Positions 50,637 through 58,811 of a stretch of 64,000 nt of DNA are shown piece after piece. The DNA is from Pantoea cypripedii (lineage in GTDB: Bacteria; Pseudomonadota; Gammaproteobacteria; Enterobacterales; Enterobacteriaceae): contig NZ_MLJI01000002.1 of NCBI RefSeq assembly GCF_002095535.1, positions 629,786-693,785 of the forward strand. Direction: 5' to 3'. Made by a program: the position numbers and the translations under genes. The notes under the pieces are model-generated. The model worked only from the letters and a program-made list of their open reading frames with translations, was not told the DNA's origin and searched no databases. Numbering within the stretch: the first letter of the stretch is position 1; every line of letters starts with the position of its first letter.

Positions 50637-51557
50637 TTAATCCATGTTGAACAGATGGAAGCCGCTGCTATCCAGCACCTTGCGCAGATGGTCGATAAAC
50701 ACCTGCGCAAACTGCGCCAGCGGTTCATGGCGCAAATGCACCAGGCTGATGGTCAGACGTTCTTCAGCGAGAATCGGCAGTACCGCCATGTGTTTAGCAC
50801 CGGAGGCACGGAACGAGATTTCATCAACCACCGAGAAGCCGGTGCCGTTTTTCACCAGCGCGCAGGCGTGATGCGGCGAATCGACATCAATACTCGGACG
50901 ATATGGCAGACCAACGCGTTCGAAGGCCTTCATCATAAAACTGTAGAATGGGGTATCCGTGGAGTAACCAATAAAGGGCGTCTCCGCCAGCGCCGCAGGC
51001 AGCTCTTTGGCCGGTAATCGGGTGAGTGGATGATTGGCCGGGCACACCACCATTACGCGGATATAACTCAGGGGCACGGCACACAGGTTGGGATGATCGA
51101 TAGGAAACAAAGAGATACCGAGGTCCGCATGCTGATCAAGCAACCGATCCCGCAGCAACCGGTGACGCAAACATTCCAGACTGACGAGGATGTTTTCGTT
51201 GCACTGCCTGAAAGCACCAATGGCATCTGGCACCAGTTGATGCCCCAGACTGGGGCTGCTGGCAATACGCAGCACGCCCTGACGCTGCTGCACCAGGTTG
51301 TGCAGCGTGGTATTGACGCGCTGGATATCGCGATACACCGATTCGACGTCATTGAACAGGCTGCGTGCCTCTGGCGAAGGATATAACCTTCCCTTAACCC
51401 GTTCGAATAACCGGAAGCCAATACGAGCTTCGGTGTGCGACAGCATCCGGCTGACGGCGGGTTGAGACACAAACAACAGTTGCGCGGCACCGTTAATCGA
51501 ACCGGTAATCATAATCGCCCGAAAGACTTCAATCTGACGCAGATTAAGCGACTGCAT
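50637..51557 (-). CDS. LysR-family regulator, probable regulator of the D-amino-acid operon
   Basis: The 306-residue LysR protein has its HTH at about 6-60 (INGAAQLLFVSQPAVSRMLSHTEARIG, then FERVKGRLYPSPEA). This resembles the ArgP-distant, opine/lysine-type LysR group with an R-x-YPSPEA wing. It is transcribed in the same direction as the operon, 101 bases ahead, and diverges from an AEC transporter on the other side. GAGGAAAACCG precedes the ATG. A TTAAC-CTAAA-GTTAA dyad overlaps its stop codon. Confidence 0.9.
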   Translation of the reverse strand: MQSLNLRQIEVFRAIMITGSINGAAQLLFVSQPAVSRMLSHTEARIGFRLFERVKGRLYPSPEARSLFNDVESVYRDIQRVNTTLHNLVQQRQGVLRIASSPSLGHQLVPDAIGAFRQCNENILVSLECLRHRLLRDRLLDQHADLGISLFPIDHPNLCAVPLSYIRVMVVCPANHPLTRLPAKELPAALAETPFIGYSTDTPFYSFMMKAFERVGLPYRPSIDVDSPHHACALVKNGTGFSVVDEISFRASGAKHMAVLPILAEERLTISLVHLRHEPLAQFAQVFIDHLRKVLDSSGFHLFNMD

Positions 51558-51734
51558 TCGGTTTTCCTCTGAGGAATGAATAGCGAGTGCTGAGCTGTTA
51601 AACGCTTAACACCAGGTTATAGGTTGTTAGCAATTAGCATGCCAGGAGGGATTCCGCGGCGGGGAAGTGCGCTGACAGCGGGGACATCGTCCGGTAATAA
51701 TATGATTCGCAAGATCTTACCGGAGCCATCGATT

Positions 51735-52634
51735 GTGAGCGTCGCACACATTATTTTGCCTGTCTTTCTGTTGATTATTCTTGGTTATATTCTCGCTCGC
51801 CGGGGAACCATTGATTCCCACGCCAACAAAGCGCTGGGTAGTCTGGCCTTTAAGCTGTTTATGCCGATGGTTCTGTTTACCGGGATGGTCAACGCGCCGC
51901 TGCATGATGGCCTGAATATCAAAATTCTGGCGGCGTACTTTGTCCCGGCGCTGCTTATTTTTGCGGTGGTGAATATCATTACCCATCGCCATATGGGGAA
52001 TCCGACGCCATTTGGCCTGACGGCTTCCTTTTCCAATAATGCCCTGATCGGTCTGGCGATGGTGGCAGGCATGTACGGTGATGCGGGGTTGGTGTTGCTG
52101 TTCACGGTACTCGCGGTCCACAGCTTGCTGCTGTTTGGTTTTCAAAGCCTGTACAGCACTCTCGCCGGAAGCGAGCCGTTTAAACCCGGCGTTCTGCTGG
52201 CAAGCCTGGCGAACCCGATGATTATTGGATTGTTGCTGGGAACGGCGGTGAATCTCGCGCATCTTACCTTGCCCGACTGGAGCATGAAGCTGGCGACCTG
52301 GCTGGCACAGGCGGCGCTGCCTTGTGCGTTGATCGTGCTTGGGGCCAATCTTGCTGGCTTTCGCCTGCGCCCCAATGCGGCGGTGGTGGGCATTACCGTC
52401 GCCAAGCTGGCGATCATGCCGCTGGTGGTGTTGCTGGGTTGTGTGCTGCTGCATATCAGTGGAATGCCACGCGGCGTGCTGGTGCTGATGGCTGCCAATC
52501 CTTCCGGCGTTAACGTGCTCGGGTTTTCACGCTCGCAGCAGGATAGCCAGATAACCAGTTCCGCGATTTGCCTGACCACCCTGCTGTCGATGGGCACGCT
52601 GCCGGTGTGGATCTGGGTGAATGCGTTGTTTTGA
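51735..52634 (+). CDS. AEC-family transporter (auxin-efflux-carrier type)
   Basis: The 299-residue inner-membrane protein has about ten helices in two halves. SVAHIILPVFLLIILGYILARRG starts it, with LGANLAGFRLRP in the middle and the conserved LMAANPSGVNVLGFS near the end. AEC proteins move malonate, malate, amino acids or other organic anions. I use GTG 51735 (CCGGAG upstream), which gives a typical start; in-frame ATG 51702 and TTG 51624 add residues without family character. It diverges from the LysR gene of the D-amino-acid operon and may handle a product such as a 2-oxo acid. Confidence 0.85.
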   Translation: MSVAHIILPVFLLIILGYILARRGTIDSHANKALGSLAFKLFMPMVLFTGMVNAPLHDGLNIKILAAYFVPALLIFAVVNIITHRHMGNPTPFGLTASFSNNALIGLAMVAGMYGDAGLVLLFTVLAVHSLLLFGFQSLYSTLAGSEPFKPGVLLASLANPMIIGLLLGTAVNLAHLTLPDWSMKLATWLAQAALPCALIVLGANLAGFRLRPNAAVVGITVAKLAIMPLVVLLGCVLLHISGMPRGVLVLMAANPSGVNVLGFSRSQQDSQITSSAICLTTLLSMGTLPVWIWVNALF

Positions 52635-52670
52635 AATCCTGCGGACAGCGTTGGGAGAATGCACTTATCG

Positions 52671-52747
52671 GTAGCGGCGCGATTTATCGCGCAGGTTTTT
52701 GGCAGCAGAAACCCTGTAAAAAGACGCGCGATAAATCGCGCCGCTAC
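52671..52747. repeat. inverted pair of REP-like repeats, copies D1 and D2
   Basis: D1 (52671-52692) is the reverse complement of the core, and D2 (52726-52747) is an exact forward copy of copies A and B. The spacer is 33 bases. Confidence 0.8.
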
Positions 52748-52755
52748 AGGCGTAA

Positions 52756-52800
52756 GGTGCGAATTTATTCGCACCAGGTATTGACGCTCAAGACGGTAGC
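52756..52800 (+). repeat. second repeat type, copy 2
   Basis: GGTGCGAA-TTTA-TTCGCACC followed by AGGTATTGACGCTCAAGACG and GTAGC. It differs from the 14862 copy at two tail positions. It starts 8 bases after REP-like copy D2. Confidence 0.75.
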
Positions 52801-52813
52801 TACGCAATGTGCC

Positions 52814-53890
52814 TTAGAACTGGTAAGTCATCCCGACGCCAAAGCTGTCATCGGTGGATATGCCGAACGGGGTATTCTTATCAAGCTGGTTGATTTTATA
52901 GTCGGTGTAGACAAGAAAGTTTTTATTTAAAAAGTACGCGACGTTAACATCCAGATATTTGGCCAGATAGACATCGCCGTAACCTTCAATCTCTTTCCCC
53001 TGAGACTGGAACCAGCCAATGCCGGGAACGATACCGTTTTCGAAAACATAGCGCGAATAGACTTCGAAGTTCTGAGTTTTGTTGGCAAAACCATAACCAC
53101 GGATAGGCGTGATATTCTGGCCCTCAGAATATTTAATCGCAGCATAAAACTGGCCTGGATTATATTTGAATCCCAGCGCCCACATTTCGGCCCGATCACC
53201 ATCGCCATAGGCTAAGGCTTCCTGCGCCGCTGTACGATGCGAGTTGCCATAAGCGGCCAGCACGGTGCCACCCCAGTCGAAACTATAACTGACGGAAGCG
53301 CCTGCACCCTCACCATTCGAGGTATAGACGGTGCGGCCGCTGTTATTACTGCCCGCCCCGTTTTTCCCCTGATACTGCAAGGCAAAGTTGACGTTATCAG
53401 ACAAGCCAAACAAGTTTGTATTGCGGTAAGTCAGCACCCCGGTGGCGCGGCCGGTCATAAAGCCATCGGTGTAGCTATCCGTCAGATGGTCAAAAATCGG
53501 GGCATAGTCGGTAATGCTGGCAACATCATATAACACACCGTTATTTCTGCCGTAATCGATGCTGCCCCACTGGCCATATTTCAGCCCGGCAAATCCGTAA
53601 CGGGTTTTATTCCCCTCATCGCCTTCCGCTTCAGAATGGTTGGCCTGAATATTATATTCCCACTGACCATAACCGGTGAGCTTATCATTAATTTTTGTTT
53701 GTCCTTTAAAACCCAGACGCACATAACTGTTATCGCCATCAACGCTGGTATCATCGCTGAAATAATGCCTGGCTCGCACGCTGCCATATAGATCCAGTTT
53801 GTTGCCGTCTTTATTATAAATTTCTGCTCCCTGAGAGATTGCAGGCAGAACAACAGCCACCGCAAGCAGTGTATATTTCATCACCTTCAT
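52814..53890 (-). CDS. OmpC/OmpF-type general porin
   Basis: The 358-residue protein has a signal peptide (cleavage near SQGAEI, about residue 22) and sixteen-strand porin sequence ending in a C-terminal Phe (GMTYQF). AEIYNKDGNKLDLYGSVRARHYFSDD, LTGYGQWEYNIQAN, RYGFAGLKYGQWGSIDYGRNNGVLYDVASITD are classic enterobacterial porin blocks in outline; the last includes the constriction loop L3. It forms a trimeric outer-membrane pore. Its place beside the amidohydrolase/MFS pair suggests supply of small amides. The minus-strand order places it downstream of the amidohydrolase gene after a terminator. Confidence 0.92.
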   Translation of the reverse strand: MKVMKYTLLAVAVVLPAISQGAEIYNKDGNKLDLYGSVRARHYFSDDTSVDGDNSYVRLGFKGQTKINDKLTGYGQWEYNIQANHSEAEGDEGNKTRYGFAGLKYGQWGSIDYGRNNGVLYDVASITDYAPIFDHLTDSYTDGFMTGRATGVLTYRNTNLFGLSDNVNFALQYQGKNGAGSNNSGRTVYTSNGEGAGASVSYSFDWGGTVLAAYGNSHRTAAQEALAYGDGDRAEMWALGFKYNPGQFYAAIKYSEGQNITPIRGYGFANKTQNFEVYSRYVFENGIVPGIGWFQSQGKEIEGYGDVYLAKYLDVNVAYFLNKNFLVYTDYKINQLDKNTPFGISTDDSFGVGMTYQF

Positions 53891-53916
53891 TATTAATGCC
53901 TCATCATTTTTATTTT

Positions 53917-53941
53917 AAAAAGGGGTGGCGAGATGCCACCC
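53917..53941 (-). terminator. rho-independent terminator (minus strand)
   Basis: GGGTGGC-GAGAT-GCCACCC forms a 7-bp stem; on the minus strand a run of five Ts follows. It ends the amidohydrolase transcript before the porin gene. Confidence 0.75.
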
Positions 53942-53951
53942 AATTGCACTA

Positions 53952-55346
53952 TTAACGGTTTAATGGACGGGGTTGCGCATCCTGCGGCAGCAATGAATGG
54001 TATGTTTCACCTTCCAGTTGCAAGATATGTTCTTCTTTGGCCTGGTTAATAATCGCCGGATTGGTTAATACGCGTACGGCTGAGGCTGCCATCACGCTGC
54101 CCGCCAGCAGCATGCCCTTGTGTGCGTAAGAGGTTTTACCCTGTGTCACCATTTGCCAGGAATGCGGTGGCGTACCCCATGCGCAGGTCGCAATATAGAC
54201 CTGCCCGACCGGCAACAGCCAGCTGACATCGCCAACGTCGGTGGAGCCATTAAGGAAATCAGGTTCGCGACGCAAAGGGGTAATATCCTCGGATAACACC
54301 CGTCCTCTTTTCGCAACCTTGCGCTTTTCCTCATCAGAAAAGGTTGCCTGGATCGATGCGGCAAAGGCTTTTTCTTCCTCGCTAAAGGCCACCGGCCCGA
54401 TTTTGTTCAGTTCTTCGTCCATGATGCTTGCCAGCGTCACGTTAGGAATGAGATCCGCAGAAGCCGCATCAAATTCAATCGTCACCTGGGTGCCTGACAT
54501 CAGCGCCGCACCGCGGGCAATATCATGCACACGCTCGGTGATATCGCGCACTTCATGCATTTTGGGCGAGCGTACTTTGTAGAGAACATGCGCCTCAGAT
54601 TGCACCACATTCGGCGCGTTGCCACCGGCATTGGTGATGGCGTAGTGCAGTCGCGCTTCGGGAATAATATGTTCGCGCAGGAAGTTCGCGCCGACGTTCA
54701 TCAGCTCGACGCCATCCAATGCGCTGCGTCCCAAATGCGGGCTAAAGGCCGCATGGGTGCTCTTCCCTTTAAACAGATATTTCACCTGATTGGTCGCCAG
54801 CATACGTGCGTTATACGCCAGGTTTTCATCCCAGGGGTGCCAGGTAAAAGCAATATCGACCCCCTCAAACAGGCCAGCGCGCGCCATAAATGCTTTACCG
54901 CCGCCACCTTCTTCCGCCGGGCAGCCAAAGAATTTAATCGTCCCGGATAACCCGGTTTGCTCCATACAGGCTTTGGTGGCAAGGGCTGCCGCTAAGGCTC
55001 CTGCGCCTAACAAATTATGCCCACAGCCATGCCCATTGCCGGAAGGCACCACCGGGGAAAAATAGCTGCATTCTGCCTGCTGGCTGAGGGATGGTAACGC
55101 GTCAAACTCGCCCAAAAAGGCAATAACCGGCTGGCCGGTCCCGAAAGTCGCGACAAAAGCGGTTTCAATGCCGCCAGCTTTACGCTCAACGGCGAAACCC
55201 GCGTCTTCAAGGGTTTGCGCAATCAGCGCGGCCGACTGCGACTCTTCATAACGGACTTCCGCAAATTCCCACACCTGGTCGCTGACCAAAATAATCTTTT
55301 CACGTTGCTGGTTCAGCGTGTCCTGAATAATGGCTGAATAATTCAT
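53952..55346 (-). CDS. M20-family amidohydrolase, AbgB-like
   Basis: The 464-residue protein is a metallopeptidase of the M20 family, aminoacylase-1-like branch. GHGCGHNLLGAGALAAALA and EEGGGGKAFM carry the metal ligands (Cys/His/Glu set), and the dimerisation lobe lies about residues 190-310. AbgB is one subunit of the p-aminobenzoyl-glutamate hydrolase in E. coli; here no AbgA is present, so it may act as a homodimer on another N-acyl amino acid. I use ATG 55346 (AAGAGAGGCCCT upstream); the frame continues to 55388. It follows the MFS gene with a 13-base gap. Confidence 0.87.
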   Translation of the reverse strand: MNYSAIIQDTLNQQREKIILVSDQVWEFAEVRYEESQSAALIAQTLEDAGFAVERKAGGIETAFVATFGTGQPVIAFLGEFDALPSLSQQAECSYFSPVVPSGNGHGCGHNLLGAGALAAALATKACMEQTGLSGTIKFFGCPAEEGGGGKAFMARAGLFEGVDIAFTWHPWDENLAYNARMLATNQVKYLFKGKSTHAAFSPHLGRSALDGVELMNVGANFLREHIIPEARLHYAITNAGGNAPNVVQSEAHVLYKVRSPKMHEVRDITERVHDIARGAALMSGTQVTIEFDAASADLIPNVTLASIMDEELNKIGPVAFSEEEKAFAASIQATFSDEEKRKVAKRGRVLSEDITPLRREPDFLNGSTDVGDVSWLLPVGQVYIATCAWGTPPHSWQMVTQGKTSYAHKGMLLAGSVMAASAVRVLTNPAIINQAKEEHILQLEGETYHSLLPQDAQPRPLNR

Positions 55347-55359
55347 AGGGCCTCTCTTA

Positions 55360-56613
55360 TTAATGCGATGGATTTGAACGGGTTTCACTCTGTACCGTGC
55401 TGTTCGAATGGGTCATTGAAAGCGCAATCAGGCAGGTGACCACGGCGCAGGCGATAATCATCAGAAAGGCCGTGGAATAATTCTGGTTGGTGAGCTTTAA
55501 CAGATACCCGATCACCAAAGGGGACAGAAACGAGCCGATCTGCGCCACAGAGTTAATCAGGCCGGTCGCAGTCCCGACGGATGCTTTCGGGTATTGCTTG
55601 ATGATGGTGACGAACACGCTGATGCTGATCGCGTTAAGGAAAATGTTGGAAAGGGATAACCAGGCAAAGGCGATTGGCACTGAAGAAGCATTAAACATCA
55701 GCCAGATAAACAGCGCAGACACCGAGGAACCGATCGCAATCAGAAACTTTTCCCGCCCCTGGAAAAACCGATCCAGCAACCAGCCGCAAACCAGAAACGA
55801 GATAAAACCCAGCGTGGGTGGCAGCATCGACCATGCCCCCATTGAGACCATGCTCATGCCCTTCACTTTAATCCAGTAGGACGGCAGCCAGGATTGCAGT
55901 CCCCAGAACACGATATTGGTGAAGAAATAACAGGCGGCGATTTGCCATGTCAGTGGGCGGGTAACGATTTCCAGCAAGCGTCTTTTTTCCGAGGTCTTAT
56001 CCCGTGCCGTGCTGGCCGCCGGGGAAGCTGTCTGGTGATCCGCTGACGAACGCAGCACCAGCCAGAGCACCAGCGCCAGACCCATGCCGAGGATGCCCAG
56101 CACGAAAAACATCACCCGCCAGTTGAAGAAGGCAATCAGGGTGGTGACGACCACGGACCCGACGGCAAAGCCAACCGACGCACCGGATTGCAGGAAAGAC
56201 TTGGCTCTTGCCATTTTGCTTTTATCAAATTGCTGGGCAATGACGACAGAACTGCCCGAAGGGAAAACCGCTTCCCCCATCCCGACAAAGAAACGTGACA
56301 CCACCAGACCGAGGATCCCGGTCGCCATTCCGGTACAGGCGGTGGCGACGGACCAAAGACCTACCGCACCGGTAAGAATGGTTTTGCTACCCAGCCGATC
56401 GACAAGATAGCCGCCAATCAGTTGCGTGATTGAGTAGGCGAGGAAAAAGCCACTGATAATCATGCCCGTTTCATCAGAGGCCAGTCCGAATTCACCGCTA
56501 ATCGGAATGATGGCAATGTTTATCGCGGTTTTATCAATGAAGCCCACAACCCAACACAAAAACAATATGAAGATAATGACTTTATTTTTATTCTCTGTAA
56601 TGAAGCCAGACAT
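55360..56613 (-). CDS. MFS transporter (anion:cation symporter type)
   Basis: The 417-residue inner-membrane protein has twelve helices. CWVVGFIDKTAINIAIIPISGEFGL and GGYLVDRLGSKTIL (motif A variant) are of the ACS family (hexuronate, phthalate, N-acyl compounds), and RFFVGMGEAVFPSG is a typical helix-4 block. It is the first gene of the minus-strand pair with the AbgB-like hydrolase, so it likely imports that enzyme's substrate. The ATG (GAGGGTCATCT upstream) diverges from the GAF/PucR-type regulator across about 100 bases. Confidence 0.9.
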   Translation of the reverse strand: MSGFITENKNKVIIFILFLCWVVGFIDKTAINIAIIPISGEFGLASDETGMIISGFFLAYSITQLIGGYLVDRLGSKTILTGAVGLWSVATACTGMATGILGLVVSRFFVGMGEAVFPSGSSVVIAQQFDKSKMARAKSFLQSGASVGFAVGSVVVTTLIAFFNWRVMFFVLGILGMGLALVLWLVLRSSADHQTASPAASTARDKTSEKRRLLEIVTRPLTWQIAACYFFTNIVFWGLQSWLPSYWIKVKGMSMVSMGAWSMLPPTLGFISFLVCGWLLDRFFQGREKFLIAIGSSVSALFIWLMFNASSVPIAFAWLSLSNIFLNAISISVFVTIIKQYPKASVGTATGLINSVAQIGSFLSPLVIGYLLKLTNQNYSTAFLMIIACAVVTCLIALSMTHSNSTVQSETRSNPSH

Positions 56614-56686
56614 AGATGACCCTCAAGTGGATAGCGATACCTTTTCTTCGCCCTTGCTACCCTTGCAAAAAAAGTGAAAAATAACT

Positions 56687-56702
56687 ATGTGCGAACACAC
56701 AT
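56687..56702. promoter_or_regulatory. small dyad in the divergent region
   Basis: ATGTG-N6-CACAT lies 17 bases before the start of the PucR-type regulator, close to its ribosome site. It is a weak candidate operator. Confidence 0.3.
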
Positions 56703-56718
56703 CAGAAAGGTTTATTTT

Positions 56719-58767
56719 ATGTATGAAGATACACATAGCGTTGCCGTGCCGGATCATGCATCGGCAATAACCTCCATTGTGCAGCGCTATTATCCACAGG
56801 CGCAGGTTAATGTCAGCCATTCGGCACGGCGTTATGATGATGCGCTGAAAGATGCTGACGAAAATATTGATGAGCGTAACGAATCATATATTCTTAGCCA
56901 TCAAATCCTGTCCCGGGAGATCATCATAGAAGCGGTGTGCCTGTATATTGACTCGCTGAAAATAAATATTAAAAACATTGATAATGAGCCTGAGAATGGC
57001 TATGTGCATGCATTAATCAATGACATCAAAGTTTACTTTCTCTCTGGTGTGATTAAATATCAGAATTTTATGTTCAGAAAAGTCAGCGATAATACCTGGC
57101 ATCTGGCTTCGGGTTTATCGCATGAAGTCATTTTACAGCATGTGATTGAGGGCGCCCTTAAAACCATTCCGCACAGTGATGCGGCAATCTTTCGTATTTA
57201 TGATCAAGAAAAGAACCTGTTGATTCCGGTTGCGATGCTGGGGTTTGAGAACAATTATTATGAATACGCCGTTACACCACAACAGTCCATTTCCGGCAAA
57301 GCTTTTGAAAGCCGATCATCCATTTTAGTTAATTCCAGAGAAGAAATATTAAATAGTTTTACGGAGCACTCAACGGTTCGTGAAAGCATCATGAAGAACA
57401 ACCCGATCGCCAATGCCCTGTTATGTGTCCCGGTGTTAGATCAACAAACCTGTTATGGCACATTGACGATATTATCCCTGAAACGGCATTCAGTATTTAA
57501 CTCACTGGCAGTTTCTTTACTGGAAACCTTCGCCTCTCAGGTGGCATTAGCCTGGCGTAATGCCCGTTTGTACGACGAAAAAGCCGCCAGTCTGCGTGAA
57601 GTGGAAATGCTCAAATCACAACTCGAAAAACAAAACAGGTTATTGAAGGTGAGCGTGGACCTCCATGCTGACATGATCAACTTATCGACAAAATTCAATA
57701 GATTAGATGAATTCATCGAACAGCTTTCCGCTCGGGTGAACTCAGCCATGAGCTATATCGATATCCTGGGTCACCGTTATTTCAACGCCAGAAGCCAGCA
57801 CTATAGCTGGGATACGCTATCTCAGCTCCATAAAGCGCATGACAACACCAGTAACGTGATAACCGAGGGTGAATGTCTTATTTACCCGCTGATTAATGAT
57901 GACTTTCTGGTGGGTTTTATCATTATTAATGGCTACGACATTGATGAATTGAATGCTGTGATCGCAGCCCGCATTCGTGACTTCGTCGTGATGGAGATCA
58001 TGAAGCGAACCAGTGCCGTTATTATCACTCACAAAAAGATCGCATTTATTTTTCAGGAGATCATCCGCTATGGATTATCGGCCAGACATGAACGCAGCCT
58101 GCTGGATAACGGTTTTCATTTTAAAAACTGGATAATGTGCATCAGATTATCGCCATTTAATACCGAATTGAATGACCTGGCCTTTATCACGATCAAGAAC
58201 CATCTGGTCGGCAAGACAGGGCTTAATCATTCAGCCTTCTATGTTGAAAATAATGAAGTGGTGATATTTCATGCAGAAAATACAAATGGAAAACTGAACA
58301 TACTGGAAGAAAAAATACGTGAAGATCACTATCTTCAGCACAATTTCCAGGTGGGATTAAGCCCCATCACGACCAAAGAAAATATCGTGATAAGTCATCA
58401 GCAGGCAGGAACCGCTCTTGATGTACTCAAAACCCGGCAGCGACCCGGCATTCTGAATTTCAGCAACACCGGCATTGAAAGATTATTCACCAAACATAAC
58501 AGTGAAGAGCTCAAAACATTTATTAGCGATATCCTTTCTCCGGTACTGGACACCGGCGATAAAGGAGCCGTTTTAATTGCGACTTTGCAGTCATATCTGA
58601 AAAACAGCCAGTCAACGGTGCTGACAGCGAAGGAGCTGAATATCCATATTAATACGCTCTACCAACGGCTGCGGAAATTTGAAACGCTCACCAATCTGAG
58701 CCTGACTAATCCAGATGATTTTCTTATGATAAGCCTGTCATGTCATATGAACCGGATTTATTCCTGA
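56719..58767 (+). CDS. GAF-domain transcriptional regulator with PucR-type C-terminal HTH
   Basis: The 682-residue protein has an N-terminal helical region (1-140), a GAF domain (about 155-295: IPHSDAAIFRIYDQEKNLLIPVAMLGFE) and a coiled coil (about 300-330). A second sensor-like middle region follows. The C-terminus has a PucR/CdaR-type helix-turn-helix (about 630-670: TAKELNIHINTLYQRLRKFETLTNLSL). Such regulators activate nearby catabolic genes on sensing a small ligand. It diverges from the MFS/AbgB-like pair, its likely targets. AGAAAGG eight bases before ATG 56719 selects the start. It is AT-richer than neighbours. Confidence 0.88.
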   Translation: MYEDTHSVAVPDHASAITSIVQRYYPQAQVNVSHSARRYDDALKDADENIDERNESYILSHQILSREIIIEAVCLYIDSLKINIKNIDNEPENGYVHALINDIKVYFLSGVIKYQNFMFRKVSDNTWHLASGLSHEVILQHVIEGALKTIPHSDAAIFRIYDQEKNLLIPVAMLGFENNYYEYAVTPQQSISGKAFESRSSILVNSREEILNSFTEHSTVRESIMKNNPIANALLCVPVLDQQTCYGTLTILSLKRHSVFNSLAVSLLETFASQVALAWRNARLYDEKAASLREVEMLKSQLEKQNRLLKVSVDLHADMINLSTKFNRLDEFIEQLSARVNSAMSYIDILGHRYFNARSQHYSWDTLSQLHKAHDNTSNVITEGECLIYPLINDDFLVGFIIINGYDIDELNAVIAARIRDFVVMEIMKRTSAVIITHKKIAFIFQEIIRYGLSARHERSLLDNGFHFKNWIMCIRLSPFNTELNDLAFITIKNHLVGKTGLNHSAFYVENNEVVIFHAENTNGKLNILEEKIREDHYLQHNFQVGLSPITTKENIVISHQQAGTALDVLKTRQRPGILNFSNTGIERLFTKHNSEELKTFISDILSPVLDTGDKGAVLIATLQSYLKNSQSTVLTAKELNIHINTLYQRLRKFETLTNLSLTNPDDFLMISLSCHMNRIYS

Positions 58768-58773
58768 TGTGTA

Positions 58774-58799
58774 CAGATGGCCAGGTTAATGGCCATCTG
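58774..58799. terminator. bidirectional hairpin between convergent genes
   Basis: A perfect 10-bp stem (CAGATGGCCA / TGGCCATCTG) with a 6-base loop lies between the regulator stop and the end of the class III aminotransferase. No T-run on either side. Confidence 0.6.
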
Positions 58800-58811
58800 C
58801 CAGCACATGAC

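Noticed and set aside
50626..50640. Shared operator motif TTAACCTAA with the LysR region at 21220
   Set aside because: The short match occurs next to two unrelated LysR genes and overlaps a stop codon here; it is probably coincidence.
42093..51557. Hydantoin-utilisation cluster
   Set aside because: The carbamoylase suggested it, but no hydantoinase or hydantoin racemase is present in the window; the deacylase shows the Cys ligand and motifs of D-aminoacylases, not of hydantoinases.
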